A stretch of DNA of 64,000 nucleotides from Myroides sp. WP-1 (GTDB taxonomy: Bacteria > Bacteroidota > Bacteroidia > Flavobacteriales > Flavobacteriaceae): positions 94,008-158,007 of the forward strand of contig NZ_JACHTC010000006.1 of NCBI RefSeq assembly GCF_014145635.1, written 5' to 3'. Every line of letters starts with the position of its first letter. Position 1 is the stretch's first letter. Of this stretch, positions 25,949 through 35,115 are shown piece by piece. The notes under the pieces are model-generated. The model was not told the DNA's origin, did not search any database, and worked only from the letters and a program-made list of their open reading frames with translations. Made by a program: the position numbers and the translations under genes.

Positions 25949-26965
25949 TTAAAAGTTTACTTTAAATTGCTCTAAGAAGCGAACATCGTTTTCATAGAAC
26001 ATGCGGATATCGCTGATTTGGTATAATAACATAGCGATACGCTCGATACCCATACCAAAGGCAAATCCACTGTATTCATTAGCATCGATGTTACAGTTGG
26101 TCAATACATTTGGATCAACCATACCACATCCCATGATTTCTAACCAACCTGTTCCTTTTGTAATTCTATAATCTACTTCTGTTTTTAATCCCCAATAAAT
26201 ATCTACTTCAGCACTTGGTTCTGTAAATGGGAAATAAGAAGGGCGTAGACGAATTTTAGACTTGCCAAACATTTCTTTGGTAAAGTATAGCAACGTTTGT
26301 TTTAAGTCTGCAAAAGACACATCTTTATCAATGTATAAACCTTCTACTTGGTGGAAAATACAGTGTGAACGAGATGAGATGTCTTCATTTCTAAATACAC
26401 GTCCTGGAGAAATTGTACGCAAAGGCGGTTTGTGATCCTCCATATAACGTGCCTGCACCGATGAGGTATGAGTACGCAATAAGTGTTGAGGATTTGACTG
26501 AACAAAGAACGAATCTTGCATATCACGTGCTGGGTGATAGTCAGGGAAGTTCAATGCAGAGAAGTTGTGCCAATCGTCTTCAATCTCCGGTCCTTCAGAA
26601 ATAGTAAAACCAATGCTGTTAAAAATATCAACAATTTGATTTTTTACAAGTGAAATAGGATGTCTAGATCCGATAAGTGTAGGGTAACCAGGACGCGTTA
26701 AATCGCCATATAACCCTTGTACATTCTTAGATTCTATTTCCTCTTGGATGGTTTTTACTTTAGTTTCAATGGCGCTTTTTAACGTATTAATCGCCTGACC
26801 GAATTCCTTTTTCTGATCATTAGGAACGGTTTTAAAATAAGCAAATAACTCGTTTAAGATTCCCTTTTTAGAAAGGAATTTAATTCTAAAAGCTTCTAGT
26901 TGTTCTTTGTTATCGGTTTGGAAATGTTCTGCCTCTCCGATGTATTCTTTTATTTTATCTATCAT
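25949..26965 (-). CDS. pheS: Phenylalanyl-tRNA synthetase alpha subunit
   Basis: The catalytic subunit charging tRNA-Phe. The N-terminal coiled coil (about 1-85) is followed by the class II core with [25 protein letters not shown] (motif 2) and [13 protein letters not shown] (motif 3). I set the start at ATG 26965 ([10 protein letters not shown], 338 residues). A start at 26986 would lie within the -7 box TAAATTTG on the same strand. pheT is not next to it, which is common in Bacteroidota. Confidence 0.96.
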   Translation of the reverse strand: MIDKIKEYIGEAEHFQTDNKEQLEAFRIKFLSKKGILNELFAYFKTVPNDQKKEFGQAINTLKSAIETKVKTIQEEIESKNVQGLYGDLTRPGYPTLIGSRHPISLVKNQIVDIFNSIGFTISEGPEIEDDWHNFSALNFPDYHPARDMQDSFFVQSNPQHLLRTHTSSVQARYMEDHKPPLRTISPGRVFRNEDISSRSHCIFHQVEGLYIDKDVSFADLKQTLLYFTKEMFGKSKIRLRPSYFPFTEPSAEVDIYWGLKTEVDYRITKGTGWLEIMGCGMVDPNVLTNCNIDANEYSGFAFGMGIERIAMLLYQISDIRMFYENDVRFLEQFKVNF

Positions 26966-26983
26966 TTTAAGTAAAGTAAAAGG

Positions 26984-26991
26984 CAAATTTA
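26984..26991 (-). promoter_or_regulatory. -7 box (TAAATTTG) for pheS
   Basis: A minus-strand TAnnTTTG match 18 bases before ATG 26965. It decides between the two possible starts. Confidence 0.45.
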
Positions 26992-27049
26992 CTGCTTTTC
27001 ATTTAGACATAAAATTTAAAGCATGCTAAATTTTTTATTTATCCAGGTT

Positions 27050-27406
27050 TTAGTCAATATATTTTCGCTCTAAGAAGTAATGGACAATTGCTTCTTTCAT
27101 CAAGACACTTTGTTCACCTGCTCTTAATGCGGGTAGTTGTTCTTTTACCGTATAGTGTGGCCAACCGTCGTCGTCGTAGCGATCAAATTCATAGTATCCG
27201 TAGGGCTCAAGTAGGCGGCATATAGCGATATGCATCAAATTAACTTTATCGTCTTTTTTATATCGTTTTTTAATTTTACCTAGTTCTTGAACACCAATAA
27301 GATAGATGATTGATTCTAGATCAAGGACTTCGCCGTCTCCAAAGCGGGTAGATATCTTTTGTACCACATCGTCCCAACGCTTTTTTAATTGTTCATCTCT
27401 TGCCAT
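27050..27406 (-). CDS. Conserved small acidic/basic protein, unknown
   Basis: 118 residues from ATG 27406 (MARDEQLKKRWDDVVQKIS); an upstream alternative start would fall in the promoter box at 27429-27436. No signal peptide or membrane segment. It looks like a compact helical protein with an aromatic-acidic region, EPYGYYEFDRYDDDGWPHY (about 70-88). I do not recognise a named family. It stands alone upstream of pheS on the same strand. Confidence 0.65.
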   Translation of the reverse strand: MARDEQLKKRWDDVVQKISTRFGDGEVLDLESIIYLIGVQELGKIKKRYKKDDKVNLMHIAICRLLEPYGYYEFDRYDDDGWPHYTVKEQLPALRAGEQSVLMKEAIVHYFLERKYID

Positions 27407-27428
27407 ATTGTTGTTTGTTTGAATGAAA

Positions 27429-27436
27429 CAAAGATA
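27429..27436 (-). promoter_or_regulatory. -7 box (TATCTTTG) for the gene at 27050-27406
   Basis: A minus-strand TAnnTTTG match 22 bases before the ATG at 27406. Confidence 0.4.
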
Positions 27437-27502
27437 CAATTTAGTTATGACGAAGATTTATAGAAAAAATAATAATTTAGTAGTTTCTAAAATGTAGATG
27501 GA

Positions 27503-28042
27503 ATGATATTCGATATATTGGCCCTATTGGCTTTAATTTTTGGTGTGTTTAAGGGGGTGAAAAACGGTTTTTTTGTATCTGTAGTTGCCTTCTTATCCCT
27601 GTTGATTGGCACAATGGGAGCTTTAAAGTTTTCTAATGTAGTTAAAGATTTTTTACAACATAAATGGGGGTGGGAATCTAGTTTCTTGCCCGTTTTGTCT
27701 TTTGTAATTGCTTTTGTATTAGCTATTCTAGCTGTGCGATTAGCTGCTCAACTTACAACGAAAATTTTTGAAGCGGCTTTTCTCGGTTTTTTTAATCGAA
27801 TATTAGGCGCTCTTTTTCAAATATTAGTGGTTGTTTTGGTAATGAGCTTGCTCTATTCCCTATTGGATCAGGTGAATAACCGATTGATTGTCGTTAGCCC
27901 TGAAACCTTAGCTAGTGCGAAGAGTTACCAAGTTTACTTGTTCGTATCAGAACATATTTTTCCAAGTTTGTTTGATATGGTAAAGTATCTATTTGAAAAA
28001 AGCGTAGATGTTTTGCAAACACCTACGCCAGAATCTATTTAA
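27503..28042 (+). CDS. CvpA-like inner-membrane protein
   Basis: 179 residues with four membrane helices, the start MIFDILALLALIFGVFKGVKNGFF and the Gly-rich FLGFFNRILGAL of the CvpA (colicin V production) family. Such proteins affect envelope or secretion functions, with the exact role unclear. It is convergent with the bat operon, whose last gene overlaps it by four bases. A terminator for that operon lies within its last codons (27996-28028). Confidence 0.85.
   Translation: MIFDILALLALIFGVFKGVKNGFFVSVVAFLSLLIGTMGALKFSNVVKDFLQHKWGWESSFLPVLSFVIAFVLAILAVRLAAQLTTKIFEAAFLGFFNRILGALFQILVVVLVMSLLYSLLDQVNNRLIVVSPETLASAKSYQVYLFVSEHIFPSLFDMVKYLFEKSVDVLQTPTPESI
27996..28028 (-). terminator. bat operon terminator inside the CvpA coding region
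   Basis: On the minus strand, GCGTAGGTGTTT pairs with AAACATCTACGC around loop GCA, with one G-U pair, and is followed by six T. It lies entirely inside codons about 166-176 of the convergent CvpA-like gene. Confidence 0.8.
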
Positions 28043-28800
28043 ATTTCGCGAATAACATCTTTGTTAATCCAACCTGTTTCCTGGTTTTCTAATCGAATCT
28101 GAATCCATAAACCTTTTCGATCAAGAATAAAAACTTTGGTGCCTTTGTGTAATTCTTTAATCGTTGTTGAGGTTGTTTTTGCTTCTTCTTTGAGATCTGT
28201 TTTTGCTGCAAATACAATACCTGTGTCTAGTGTTTCAGTATAGCTGTCTTCAAATACTGCTGCATAAATACTCCCTGCACCAACGACCACACTTAGCAAC
28301 ATTGCGACGAATAAAATTCGCTTTACAGCACTGCGATGGGTAAGGTAATAGGCAATAAAGAATGCAAGTAGTGCTAAACTAGAAAAAGTGGCTAGAATAG
28401 CCCAACCATCCACAGATAGCTTACCCAATGTTTGATGGGCAATAGCGGCCTTGTCATATTCTTGAATGATGGTGATGTCATCTTCTAAGTGTTCCTTAGT
28501 AAAATTGAGATTGGTTTTTGCTTCTTGCATATTTGGATCTAATTGCAAGGCTTTTTCATAGTAGTAAACCGCTTCAACATAGTCACCCGTTTTGTAATAG
28601 GCATTGGCTAAATTAAAATACAGCTCAGGTGAGTTGTCGTAAAATTGAGCCAGTGCTAGATAACCTTCGATAGCTTCTTTAAAGTGTTCCTTTTGAAAAG
28701 TTTCATTTACTTTGTCAAAAGTCTTTTGCCAATCCGTTGTTTGCGCATAAGTACCTATGCCAAACAAAGCAAATACAAGATAAAAAGTTAACTTTTTCAT
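28039..28800 (-). CDS. batE: BatE, TPR and SH3-like protein
   Basis: 253 residues: signal peptide ending TYAQ, TPR repeats (about 30-110, including ALAQFYDNSPELYFNLANAYYKTGDY), two membrane helices (about 135-185), and a C-terminal SH3-like domain ending TGWINKDV. This is the layout of BatE of the Bacteroides aerotolerance cluster. Its ATG overlaps the stop of batD (TAATG). It closes the operon. Confidence 0.87.
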   Translation of the reverse strand: MKKLTFYLVFALFGIGTYAQTTDWQKTFDKVNETFQKEHFKEAIEGYLALAQFYDNSPELYFNLANAYYKTGDYVEAVYYYEKALQLDPNMQEAKTNLNFTKEHLEDDITIIQEYDKAAIAHQTLGKLSVDGWAILATFSSLALLAFFIAYYLTHRSAVKRILFVAMLLSVVVGAGSIYAAVFEDSYTETLDTGIVFAAKTDLKEEAKTTSTTIKELHKGTKVFILDRKGLWIQIRLENQETGWINKDVIREI

Positions 28801-30563
28801 TAGGCTTTAAATTGTTTTTCCAATTGATCAATAACATCAATCGCCGTTTCGTAATCTTTTGCTATATTAACTTGTTCCGTTGGGGTATAACGCGCCCATT
28901 CACAAGCATTTTTAAGACTCATAAATGATTGAATTGCTTCTGGTGTAATGGCTTTTTCCTGTAAGATCTCGGTGATATTATCATTGCTCATTTCACTAGT
29001 TTCCATTTGCAATTTTGCCTTTAAAAAGTTGTGTAGACAACGTTCTAAAGCCTCATAAAATAGAGCCTTGTCATTCATTTGCTTTTTCGCTTCGCTCAAG
29101 TATTTTTTCGCCAATCGATTATTTCTTCTCAATCGATTTCCTTCCACATCATTGGCTCTAGCTGCTTTAGCTCGGCTAATTAACACGAATAAAGGCATGG
29201 CTAAAATAGGTGCAAATAACAAGAAATAGAATAAAGAAGTTTTCCAATATGAAGACTTTTGATGCTCAACAAAGGTCAATTTTGCTTTGTTTTTTTGGAA
29301 AAAATCTTGGTCATCAGGACTATCTACTCCCGCTACTTCTTTGTTTGTTGGTAGTGTTGGACCGTCTAAAACGTTGATTTTAATCGTATCTGTTTTGATG
29401 GTTTTGTATTGCTTTGACGCTAAATCAAAATAGGAAAACTCCATTGGATCAATGTTGTATTCTCCTTTATATTGTGGAATAATAGTGTATTTATTTGTGC
29501 GATTTCCCTGTAATCCTGAGGCTGTTGGGGTTAACTTTTCTGAATATTGTGGGTCGTATACTTCTAAGGCAGAATGAGCAACAGGTGTAGGAAGGGTAAC
29601 TAAATTTAGATTTCCTTTACCCGAAACACTTACCGTTAAATTGAGCGATTCACCTGCTTTGAGTTCTTGTTTTGAAGGGGTTACTTTAAAGGCAAATTCC
29701 CCTACACCACCAGAAAAATCGGCAGGTCTATCTTTTTGAGGTAAGTCTTGTGCATCAATCGTAATGGATTGAGAGCTATACTCTTTTTCAACTAAACCGT
29801 ATTCAGGAAACCCAAAGAAATCTCTACGGCCTGTGGGAACTTCTACCTGTACAGTTAAAGATAGAGGTTTGATGATTTGTTTACCCACTTCTTGAGCCAT
29901 AATGATATCTTGTTTCAATACCACATAATTGTAAAGCTCCCCTTTGTATTTGCCTTGCTTTAATTCAGGGCGTTGCGGCATTTCAATGTTGTAAGTCCAA
30001 AATTTGTCATATGTCGGAATCTCATTGCCGCGATATCCTCCAACATTGGCATTAAAATATAATTTATATACAATGCTAATAGGCTCGTTGATAAAAGGTT
30101 TGGTTTTAGATACTTCTGCAACTAAGTGTACCTTATCTAAGGATCCCTGCTGCATTTGATTCATGCGTTGACGAGGATCTTGGCGTTCTACCGCATCTGT
30201 AACCGTTATGGTAATAGGATTGGTAGTAAGGGTTTCACCTTCAATTTGGATACTTGCCTTTCCAATAGTAAATTTTCCTTTTCGTTTGGGTTGCAAAAGA
30301 AAGGAATATGACTTTTTAAACGATTTTCTACCGTTAATCCAAGAATAACTAACTGAACTACTAGGCCCCCCTACAACAGTAAACGCCTCAAATGAAGGAG
30401 GTGAAAAATTATCACCATCACTATTCATCGTAAATTCAATTTGAATAACGTCGTTTAAAGGTACTTGTTCTTTGTTCACACTCGCTTCAAAGCTCACTTG
30501 AGCGAGTAGCGGCTGTGTGAAGAGAATACAAAAAAATACAATATGTAAGTATAATGATCTCAT
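28800..30563 (-). CDS. batD: BatD, oxygen-tolerance membrane protein
   Basis: 587 residues: signal peptide (ending LLAQ), long beta-rich periplasmic region with repeated immunoglobulin-like stretches (for example SFEASVNKEQVPLNDVIQIEFTM), one membrane helix near 440-460 (TSLFYFLLFAPILAMPLFVLI), and a cytoplasmic helical tail. This matches BatD. The periplasmic part is thought to bind partners in the envelope; the exact target is not known. Confidence 0.88.
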   Translation of the reverse strand: MRSLYLHIVFFCILFTQPLLAQVSFEASVNKEQVPLNDVIQIEFTMNSDGDNFSPPSFEAFTVVGGPSSSVSYSWINGRKSFKKSYSFLLQPKRKGKFTIGKASIQIEGETLTTNPITITVTDAVERQDPRQRMNQMQQGSLDKVHLVAEVSKTKPFINEPISIVYKLYFNANVGGYRGNEIPTYDKFWTYNIEMPQRPELKQGKYKGELYNYVVLKQDIIMAQEVGKQIIKPLSLTVQVEVPTGRRDFFGFPEYGLVEKEYSSQSITIDAQDLPQKDRPADFSGGVGEFAFKVTPSKQELKAGESLNLTVSVSGKGNLNLVTLPTPVAHSALEVYDPQYSEKLTPTASGLQGNRTNKYTIIPQYKGEYNIDPMEFSYFDLASKQYKTIKTDTIKINVLDGPTLPTNKEVAGVDSPDDQDFFQKNKAKLTFVEHQKSSYWKTSLFYFLLFAPILAMPLFVLISRAKAARANDVEGNRLRRNNRLAKKYLSEAKKQMNDKALFYEALERCLHNFLKAKLQMETSEMSNDNITEILQEKAITPEAIQSFMSLKNACEWARYTPTEQVNIAKDYETAIDVIDQLEKQFKA

Positions 30564-30571
30564 AGTTTAGC

Positions 30572-31414
30572 TTACCAATCTTTTTTACGTTGTGTAGAAG
30601 CGCCTTGTGCTTCTCCTTTTTTGTCTCCTTTTTTATTCTTGTCAATTAAACGTTGTTGAACTGCTTGCTCATCGCGGTTAACAGCATCTAATATACGTTG
30701 CATTTGTTCTTTATTCTGTTGCTGTTGTGGACTAGGTTGTTGTTTCTGATCGGAGTTTTGATCTTGTTTATCTTCTTGGTTGTCTCCTTGATCTTTTTTG
30801 TTGTCTCCTTTGTCGTCTTTGTTTTGATCTTGGTTTTGATCCTTATTCTGATCTTTGTTATCCTGATTCTGGTCTTTATTTTGATCCTGATTATCTTGAT
30901 TTTGATCCTTGTTGTCCTGGTTCTGATCCTTGTTATCTTTATTCTGATCTTGGTTTTGATCCTGATTTTGATCGTTTTGTGGATTTTCCTCGTTTAGTTT
31001 TTTTGCGACAGCATAATTATAACGAGTTTCGTCATCTTTTGGATTATTTCTCAGCGCATTTTTATAAGCTTCTTCTGCTGCTTTATAGTTTTTTTCAGCC
31101 ATATAAGCATTTCCTAAATTGTGGAATGCGCGGTGTTTTGCTTCTTTTGTTGTGGCTTCTTTCGTTGCTCTTGTGTAAGCCGAAATAGCTTCTTTACTTT
31201 GTTTTTGACGAAGTAAGCTATTGCCCAAGTTATAAGTTGCTGTTTCTTTTTTTTCGCTTTTAGAAGAAGCAACACGATAGGCTGCTTCAGATTGATTAAA
31301 TTGCTTGTGTTCATAGGTTTCATTTCCTATAGTCAAAGCACGACCTGCTGATTGAGCAAAGCACGTCAATGAAGCAAAGAAAAGCAATAGAAAGGAGAAA
31401 TATATATTTTTCAT
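30572..31414 (-). CDS. batC: BatC, TPR protein with Asn/Gln/Asp-rich tail
   Basis: 280 residues from ATG 31414, which gives a clean signal peptide MKNIYFSFLLLFFASLTCFAQ; a start at 31447 would overlap batB and lack this. Three TPR units follow (about 30-125, e.g. HRAFHNLGNAYMAEKNYKAAEEAY). The next about 90 residues are an extreme low-complexity stretch of N, Q, D and K (units like DQNQDQNKD). The tail may be a flexible linker or an interaction surface. Confidence 0.86.
   Translation of the reverse strand: MKNIYFSFLLLFFASLTCFAQSAGRALTIGNETYEHKQFNQSEAAYRVASSKSEKKETATYNLGNSLLRQKQSKEAISAYTRATKEATTKEAKHRAFHNLGNAYMAEKNYKAAEEAYKNALRNNPKDDETRYNYAVAKKLNEENPQNDQNQDQNQDQNKDNKDQNQDNKDQNQDNQDQNKDQNQDNKDQNKDQNQDQNKDDKGDNKKDQGDNQEDKQDQNSDQKQQPSPQQQQNKEQMQRILDAVNRDEQAVQQRLIDKNKKGDKKGEAQGASTQRKKDW
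30750..30980. repeat. Low-complexity repeat in batC
   Basis: A degenerate array of 6- to 18-bp units (read on the minus strand as GATCAAAACCAAGATCAG and variants) coding for the Asn/Gln/Asp/Lys stretch. It is prone to length change by slippage. Confidence 0.85.
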
Positions 31415-31433
31415 TTTTTTACAAGTATAAGCA

Positions 31434-32465
31434 TTATTCTTTTTCATTGAAGAGGTTCAACTTCTTCATCCAACTCGTTTTGCGTTCAAGAATAAACAAA
31501 TCAATGAGAATAAACAAAAAGGCAAGGCCTAAAAACCATTGAAACTGTGACTGAAATTCAGCGATTTGTTGAGATTCAAAATCTGTTTTCTCAATTTTAT
31601 TCAGCTCATTGGTAATTAAATCGACGATTTCTTGTGTATTTGATCCATAGAAATATTTTCCGCCTGTGGCATCAGCAATGTGTTTGAGTGTCGTCGGATC
31701 CAACTTGGTTGTTACAATTTCATTGTCCCAATCTCTTTTGTATTCTATTCCTTTGGCAGTGCGGATGGGGATAGGTCCTCCTTTTTCTGTTCCGACTCCG
31801 ATCGTAATAATCTTAATCTTTTTATCTTTTGCTATTTGAATTGCTGCATCGATATTTTCTCCGTGATCTTCACCATCTGAGATTAGAATCATCACTTTGC
31901 TTGTTCTTGGGTTGTCAAAGTAATTACTCGCCACGTAAATAGCATCTTCTAACGCTGTTCCTTGAGAAGAAACCATATCAGTATTCATCGATTGCAAGTA
32001 CATCTTTGCCGCATAATGATCGGTTGTAATAGGCAGCATCGGAAAAGCACTTCCTGCATACCCTACGATTCCAATTCGATCAGGACCTAAATTATTGATG
32101 ATTTGAGAGGTTAGTTGTTTCATTTTAGATAGGCGGTCAGGAGCCATATCTTGCGCTAACATACTCTTTGAAACATCTAAGGTAAATACAATATCTACTC
32201 CTTGTCTTTTTACCGTAACGATGCGCGTTCCGATTTTTGGATTGACTAAAGCAAGTACTAAACAAATCAACGCTGCAAAATATAAACAAGCTTTTAGAAT
32301 TGGTTTATTTGCTGATTTGTTGGGTGCTAATGCATGTAGTGCTTTAGTTGTAGCAAATGTTTTTTGCACTTTCTTTTTCCACAGTATTTCCCATACAATG
32401 AGCAGTGCAATTACTGCAATTGCAATTAGTAATAGAAAATATTTTTTGTCGTCTAATTCCCACAT
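31434..32465 (-). CDS. batB: BatB, von Willebrand A domain membrane protein
   Basis: 343 residues with membrane helices at both ends (about 8-28 and 60-78, and near 312-330) around a vWA domain. The metal-ion site is intact: DVSKS (DxSxS) near 96, the Thr in QGTALEDA and the Asp in ILISDGEDHG. It pairs with BatA in the Bat complex. The second membrane helix is followed by VKRQGVDIVF, a typical entry into the vWA fold. Confidence 0.9.
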   Translation of the reverse strand: MWELDDKKYFLLLIAIAVIALLIVWEILWKKKVQKTFATTKALHALAPNKSANKPILKACLYFAALICLVLALVNPKIGTRIVTVKRQGVDIVFTLDVSKSMLAQDMAPDRLSKMKQLTSQIINNLGPDRIGIVGYAGSAFPMLPITTDHYAAKMYLQSMNTDMVSSQGTALEDAIYVASNYFDNPRTSKVMILISDGEDHGENIDAAIQIAKDKKIKIITIGVGTEKGGPIPIRTAKGIEYKRDWDNEIVTTKLDPTTLKHIADATGGKYFYGSNTQEIVDLITNELNKIEKTDFESQQIAEFQSQFQWFLGLAFLFILIDLFILERKTSWMKKLNLFNEKE

Positions 32466-32472
32466 AATGCTG

Positions 32473-33474
32473 TTAAATAAATCCTCTAAATAGTGTTTTA
32501 CTCAGAATAAAATCCAAGGCTAATAAGAAAAACGCAAGTAGAGCGAATAGCCTAAATTTTTCATCTGTATTTACATATTTCTGTTCGTCTATTTTAGTTT
32601 TTTCTAGCTGATTGATTTCGTCATATATATTTTTAAGACTTTGTGTGTTTGTAGCTCTAAAGTATTGCCCTCCTGTTTCCTTTGCAATTGTTTTCATTAA
32701 AGCTTCGTCTAATTCAACAGGAATCTTATCGAAGATGATTTCGCCATTAGGGCGCATACCTACCGGTGATTCTGCAAGACCATTGGTTCCTATTCCGATC
32801 GTGTATATCTTGATATTAAATTCTTTGGCAATTTGAGTCGCCATTAAAGGATCTACAGTTCCTGTGTTGTTAACCCCATCCGTTAAGAGAATAATAACTC
32901 TGCTCTTGGCAGGACTGTTCTTAATGCGATTAATCGCCGTTGACAATCCAACACCAATAGCGGTACCATCTCTTAAATCATCTGAGTATCGAATATCTCG
33001 TAACGAATTCAAAAGCAGTGTTTTATCGCTAGTGACTGGGGTTTTGGTATAGGCTTCTGCAGCGTAAATAACAATTCCAATGCGATCAGCTACTCGTTGG
33101 CTTACGAAATCACCCGCAACTTCTTTTAGCGCTTCTAAGCGATTAGGCTTTAAATCTCGAGCTAACATACTACCCGAAATATCCATCGCCATTACTATGT
33201 CAATTCCATGTGTCGAATGAATCTGATGGTCAACACTAATTACTTGTGGTCGTGCTAATGCTACGATTATTCCACTTAAAGCTAGTGTTCTCAAAAGAAT
33301 AGACAAAGGTAATAAGCGAACTAAAAAAGTAGAATGACCTGTAAAAGCGGCCGTTGAACTCAACTTTAGTGTTGCTTTTTGTTTTTTTCTGTTTCTATAC
33401 CAAATAAAAATGACAAGCGGTAATAGTAGAAACAACCAAAAGAATTCAGGATGTAAAAAGGTTGCATTTCTCAT
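32473..33474 (-). CDS. batA: BatA, von Willebrand A domain membrane protein
   Basis: 333 residues, paralogous to BatB: two N-terminal membrane helices, vWA domain with MDISGS (DxSxS), RDGTAIGVGL and LLTDGVNNTG, and a C-terminal membrane helix. It sits 7 bases from batB. The MoxR ATPase upstream probably works with these two vWA proteins, as in other MoxR-vWA systems. Confidence 0.91.
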   Translation of the reverse strand: MRNATFLHPEFFWLFLLLPLVIFIWYRNRKKQKATLKLSSTAAFTGHSTFLVRLLPLSILLRTLALSGIIVALARPQVISVDHQIHSTHGIDIVMAMDISGSMLARDLKPNRLEALKEVAGDFVSQRVADRIGIVIYAAEAYTKTPVTSDKTLLLNSLRDIRYSDDLRDGTAIGVGLSTAINRIKNSPAKSRVIILLTDGVNNTGTVDPLMATQIAKEFNIKIYTIGIGTNGLAESPVGMRPNGEIIFDKIPVELDEALMKTIAKETGGQYFRATNTQSLKNIYDEINQLEKTKIDEQKYVNTDEKFRLFALLAFFLLALDFILSKTLFRGFI

Positions 33475-33476
33475 AA

Positions 33477-35114
33477 TTACTTCTCTTGTTTGTATTGCAT
33501 AGAGTCAAATACCTTTTCGGTAATTTCATCTGCATATTGATCTTCCGTATGGTGGAAAATCCACATTTGATTTAAAACGTTTTTATTTTCGTGACTTAAG
33601 ACACATTCAAAGCTTATTTTTTGCTCTTTTCCTTTGGTTTTTTCCGATTGAAGTACAAATGTACCTTTTGCTTTTAACCCTGTCAATCCGGAAGCATTTT
33701 CAAACTTTTCATGTGCAATTTCAATCTGCTCCACTGCGTAATCTTTAATGATTAGCTTCAGCGAATGATCTATAATCTCTTCATCGGTATATTTAAAGTC
33801 TTTGCCCGTTTCTATTGTACTAAGGGTGATGAAAATAGATTCGTCTAATTCTCCTCCTTTAAATTGTTGGATATTCTCAATCCCGTCAATTCCGCTGTTA
33901 TTTACTGTTGGATCATTTTTTCGAATTAACACTTCTGGTGTACTCACGGTTAAACCTAGACCACTACCATACGTACTAGTTATCCATTCTTGATTGAGCA
34001 GGCGTTTTGTTGAGTTGAATGTAAACAAGTTTAAACTTTGCTCAGATGTGATGTTAATCAAATAAATAATTCCAATACACAGCATCAGTGTTGCCGTGAT
34101 GGCACTTGGAACTCCCAAACGTATTCTCTTCCTTTTTCTCTTGCGATCTTCTCTCAGGCGAATGCGTTCTGTTTGAGTAGCTGCAGAAATAGGATATGCG
34201 GTATTGATTTCATTAATAATCTTTTGTGTGTTAACTGTATCACCTGCAATTTCATTGTCACTAGGTTGCGACTTTGCGAACTTTACTAAATCCGCAGTAT
34301 CTAGTACGCGTTTGAATTCACTGATCACTTTAGGATCAATTTTAATGTCTTTGTCGCGTAAGGTACCTTTTAGGATAGAAATCGTTTCAAAGGTGGTAAG
34401 CTCACGGGCTGAAATGCCAAAAGTATCTTCAATAAATGCACGTGCAATATCCGTCATCTCTGAGTAATAAGGCTTGGCATCTCCTCGAGTCCAATTTTGC
34501 TTTTCTTCCAATTGTTTGAGCTTAGTAACTGCTTTCTCAAAAGGGGTATTATACTTGTCATCTTCCGTTAAATTCTTGTCTTGACGTTTTTTAATGAAGA
34601 TATAAACGGCAAATCCAATTAGAACGGCTATAATAAGAAAAGCCAAGTAGTACCAACTAGTGGAAGGGGCAGCTCCTGTTTTTGAAATGGACTTGATATC
34701 GTATAGCGGTGTTTTTAAAGTGTCTACCGCTACATTTTGTACCTGAATACGTATAGAATCTGTATGGTACGGTTTTGAATCGATGAGAACTGCTAAAGCA
34801 GGAATCGTATAGCTCCCTTCGTCAAACTGAGTTAAATCGTATTTTTTCGTCAATTCGAAGAAGTTGTCTTTTGTTACGGTATCAATCGGATAAGAGTCTA
34901 AAATTTCTAGAGAACCAAGGGTCTCCGATTCAGGAAAAAGAACCTTGCTACTTTTTGGGGCAATGGCTCGAATGGTATATTGAATAGGTTCTCCTATCTT
35001 GATGGAAGTAGTGTCTACTTTTGTTTCAAGAGGTACTTGAGCTAACATCAACTGAGATGATAACAAAAGAATAAGTACGCTTAAAAGATTGTATTTTTTT
35101 CTATTCAGTGTCAT
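33477..35114 (-). CDS. BatD-like two-helix envelope protein
   Basis: 545 residues lying between the DUF58 gene and batA. Signal peptide (ending LMLAQ), a BatD-like beta domain (about 25-130), a membrane helix (about 153-174), a cytoplasmic helical part, a second membrane helix (about 340-358) and a C-terminal domain of about 180 residues. I know a gene at this position in flavobacterial bat clusters but no established name. Its N-terminal likeness to BatD suggests a shared origin. Confidence 0.72.
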   Translation of the reverse strand: MTLNRKKYNLLSVLILLLSSQLMLAQVPLETKVDTTSIKIGEPIQYTIRAIAPKSSKVLFPESETLGSLEILDSYPIDTVTKDNFFELTKKYDLTQFDEGSYTIPALAVLIDSKPYHTDSIRIQVQNVAVDTLKTPLYDIKSISKTGAAPSTSWYYLAFLIIAVLIGFAVYIFIKKRQDKNLTEDDKYNTPFEKAVTKLKQLEEKQNWTRGDAKPYYSEMTDIARAFIEDTFGISARELTTFETISILKGTLRDKDIKIDPKVISEFKRVLDTADLVKFAKSQPSDNEIAGDTVNTQKIINEINTAYPISAATQTERIRLREDRKRKRKRIRLGVPSAITATLMLCIGIIYLINITSEQSLNLFTFNSTKRLLNQEWITSTYGSGLGLTVSTPEVLIRKNDPTVNNSGIDGIENIQQFKGGELDESIFITLSTIETGKDFKYTDEEIIDHSLKLIIKDYAVEQIEIAHEKFENASGLTGLKAKGTFVLQSEKTKGKEQKISFECVLSHENKNVLNQMWIFHHTEDQYADEITEKVFDSMQYKQEK

Positions 35115-35115
35115 T

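Noticed and set aside
30750..30980. Possible CRISPR-like array
   Set aside because: Units are short, degenerate and in frame with batC; no spacers and no cas genes in the window.
30698..30997. Hydrophobic 99-residue plus-strand ORF rich in Ile, Leu and Val
   Set aside because: It is the antisense shadow of the batC Asn/Gln/Asp repeat, whose complement codes for hydrophobic residues.
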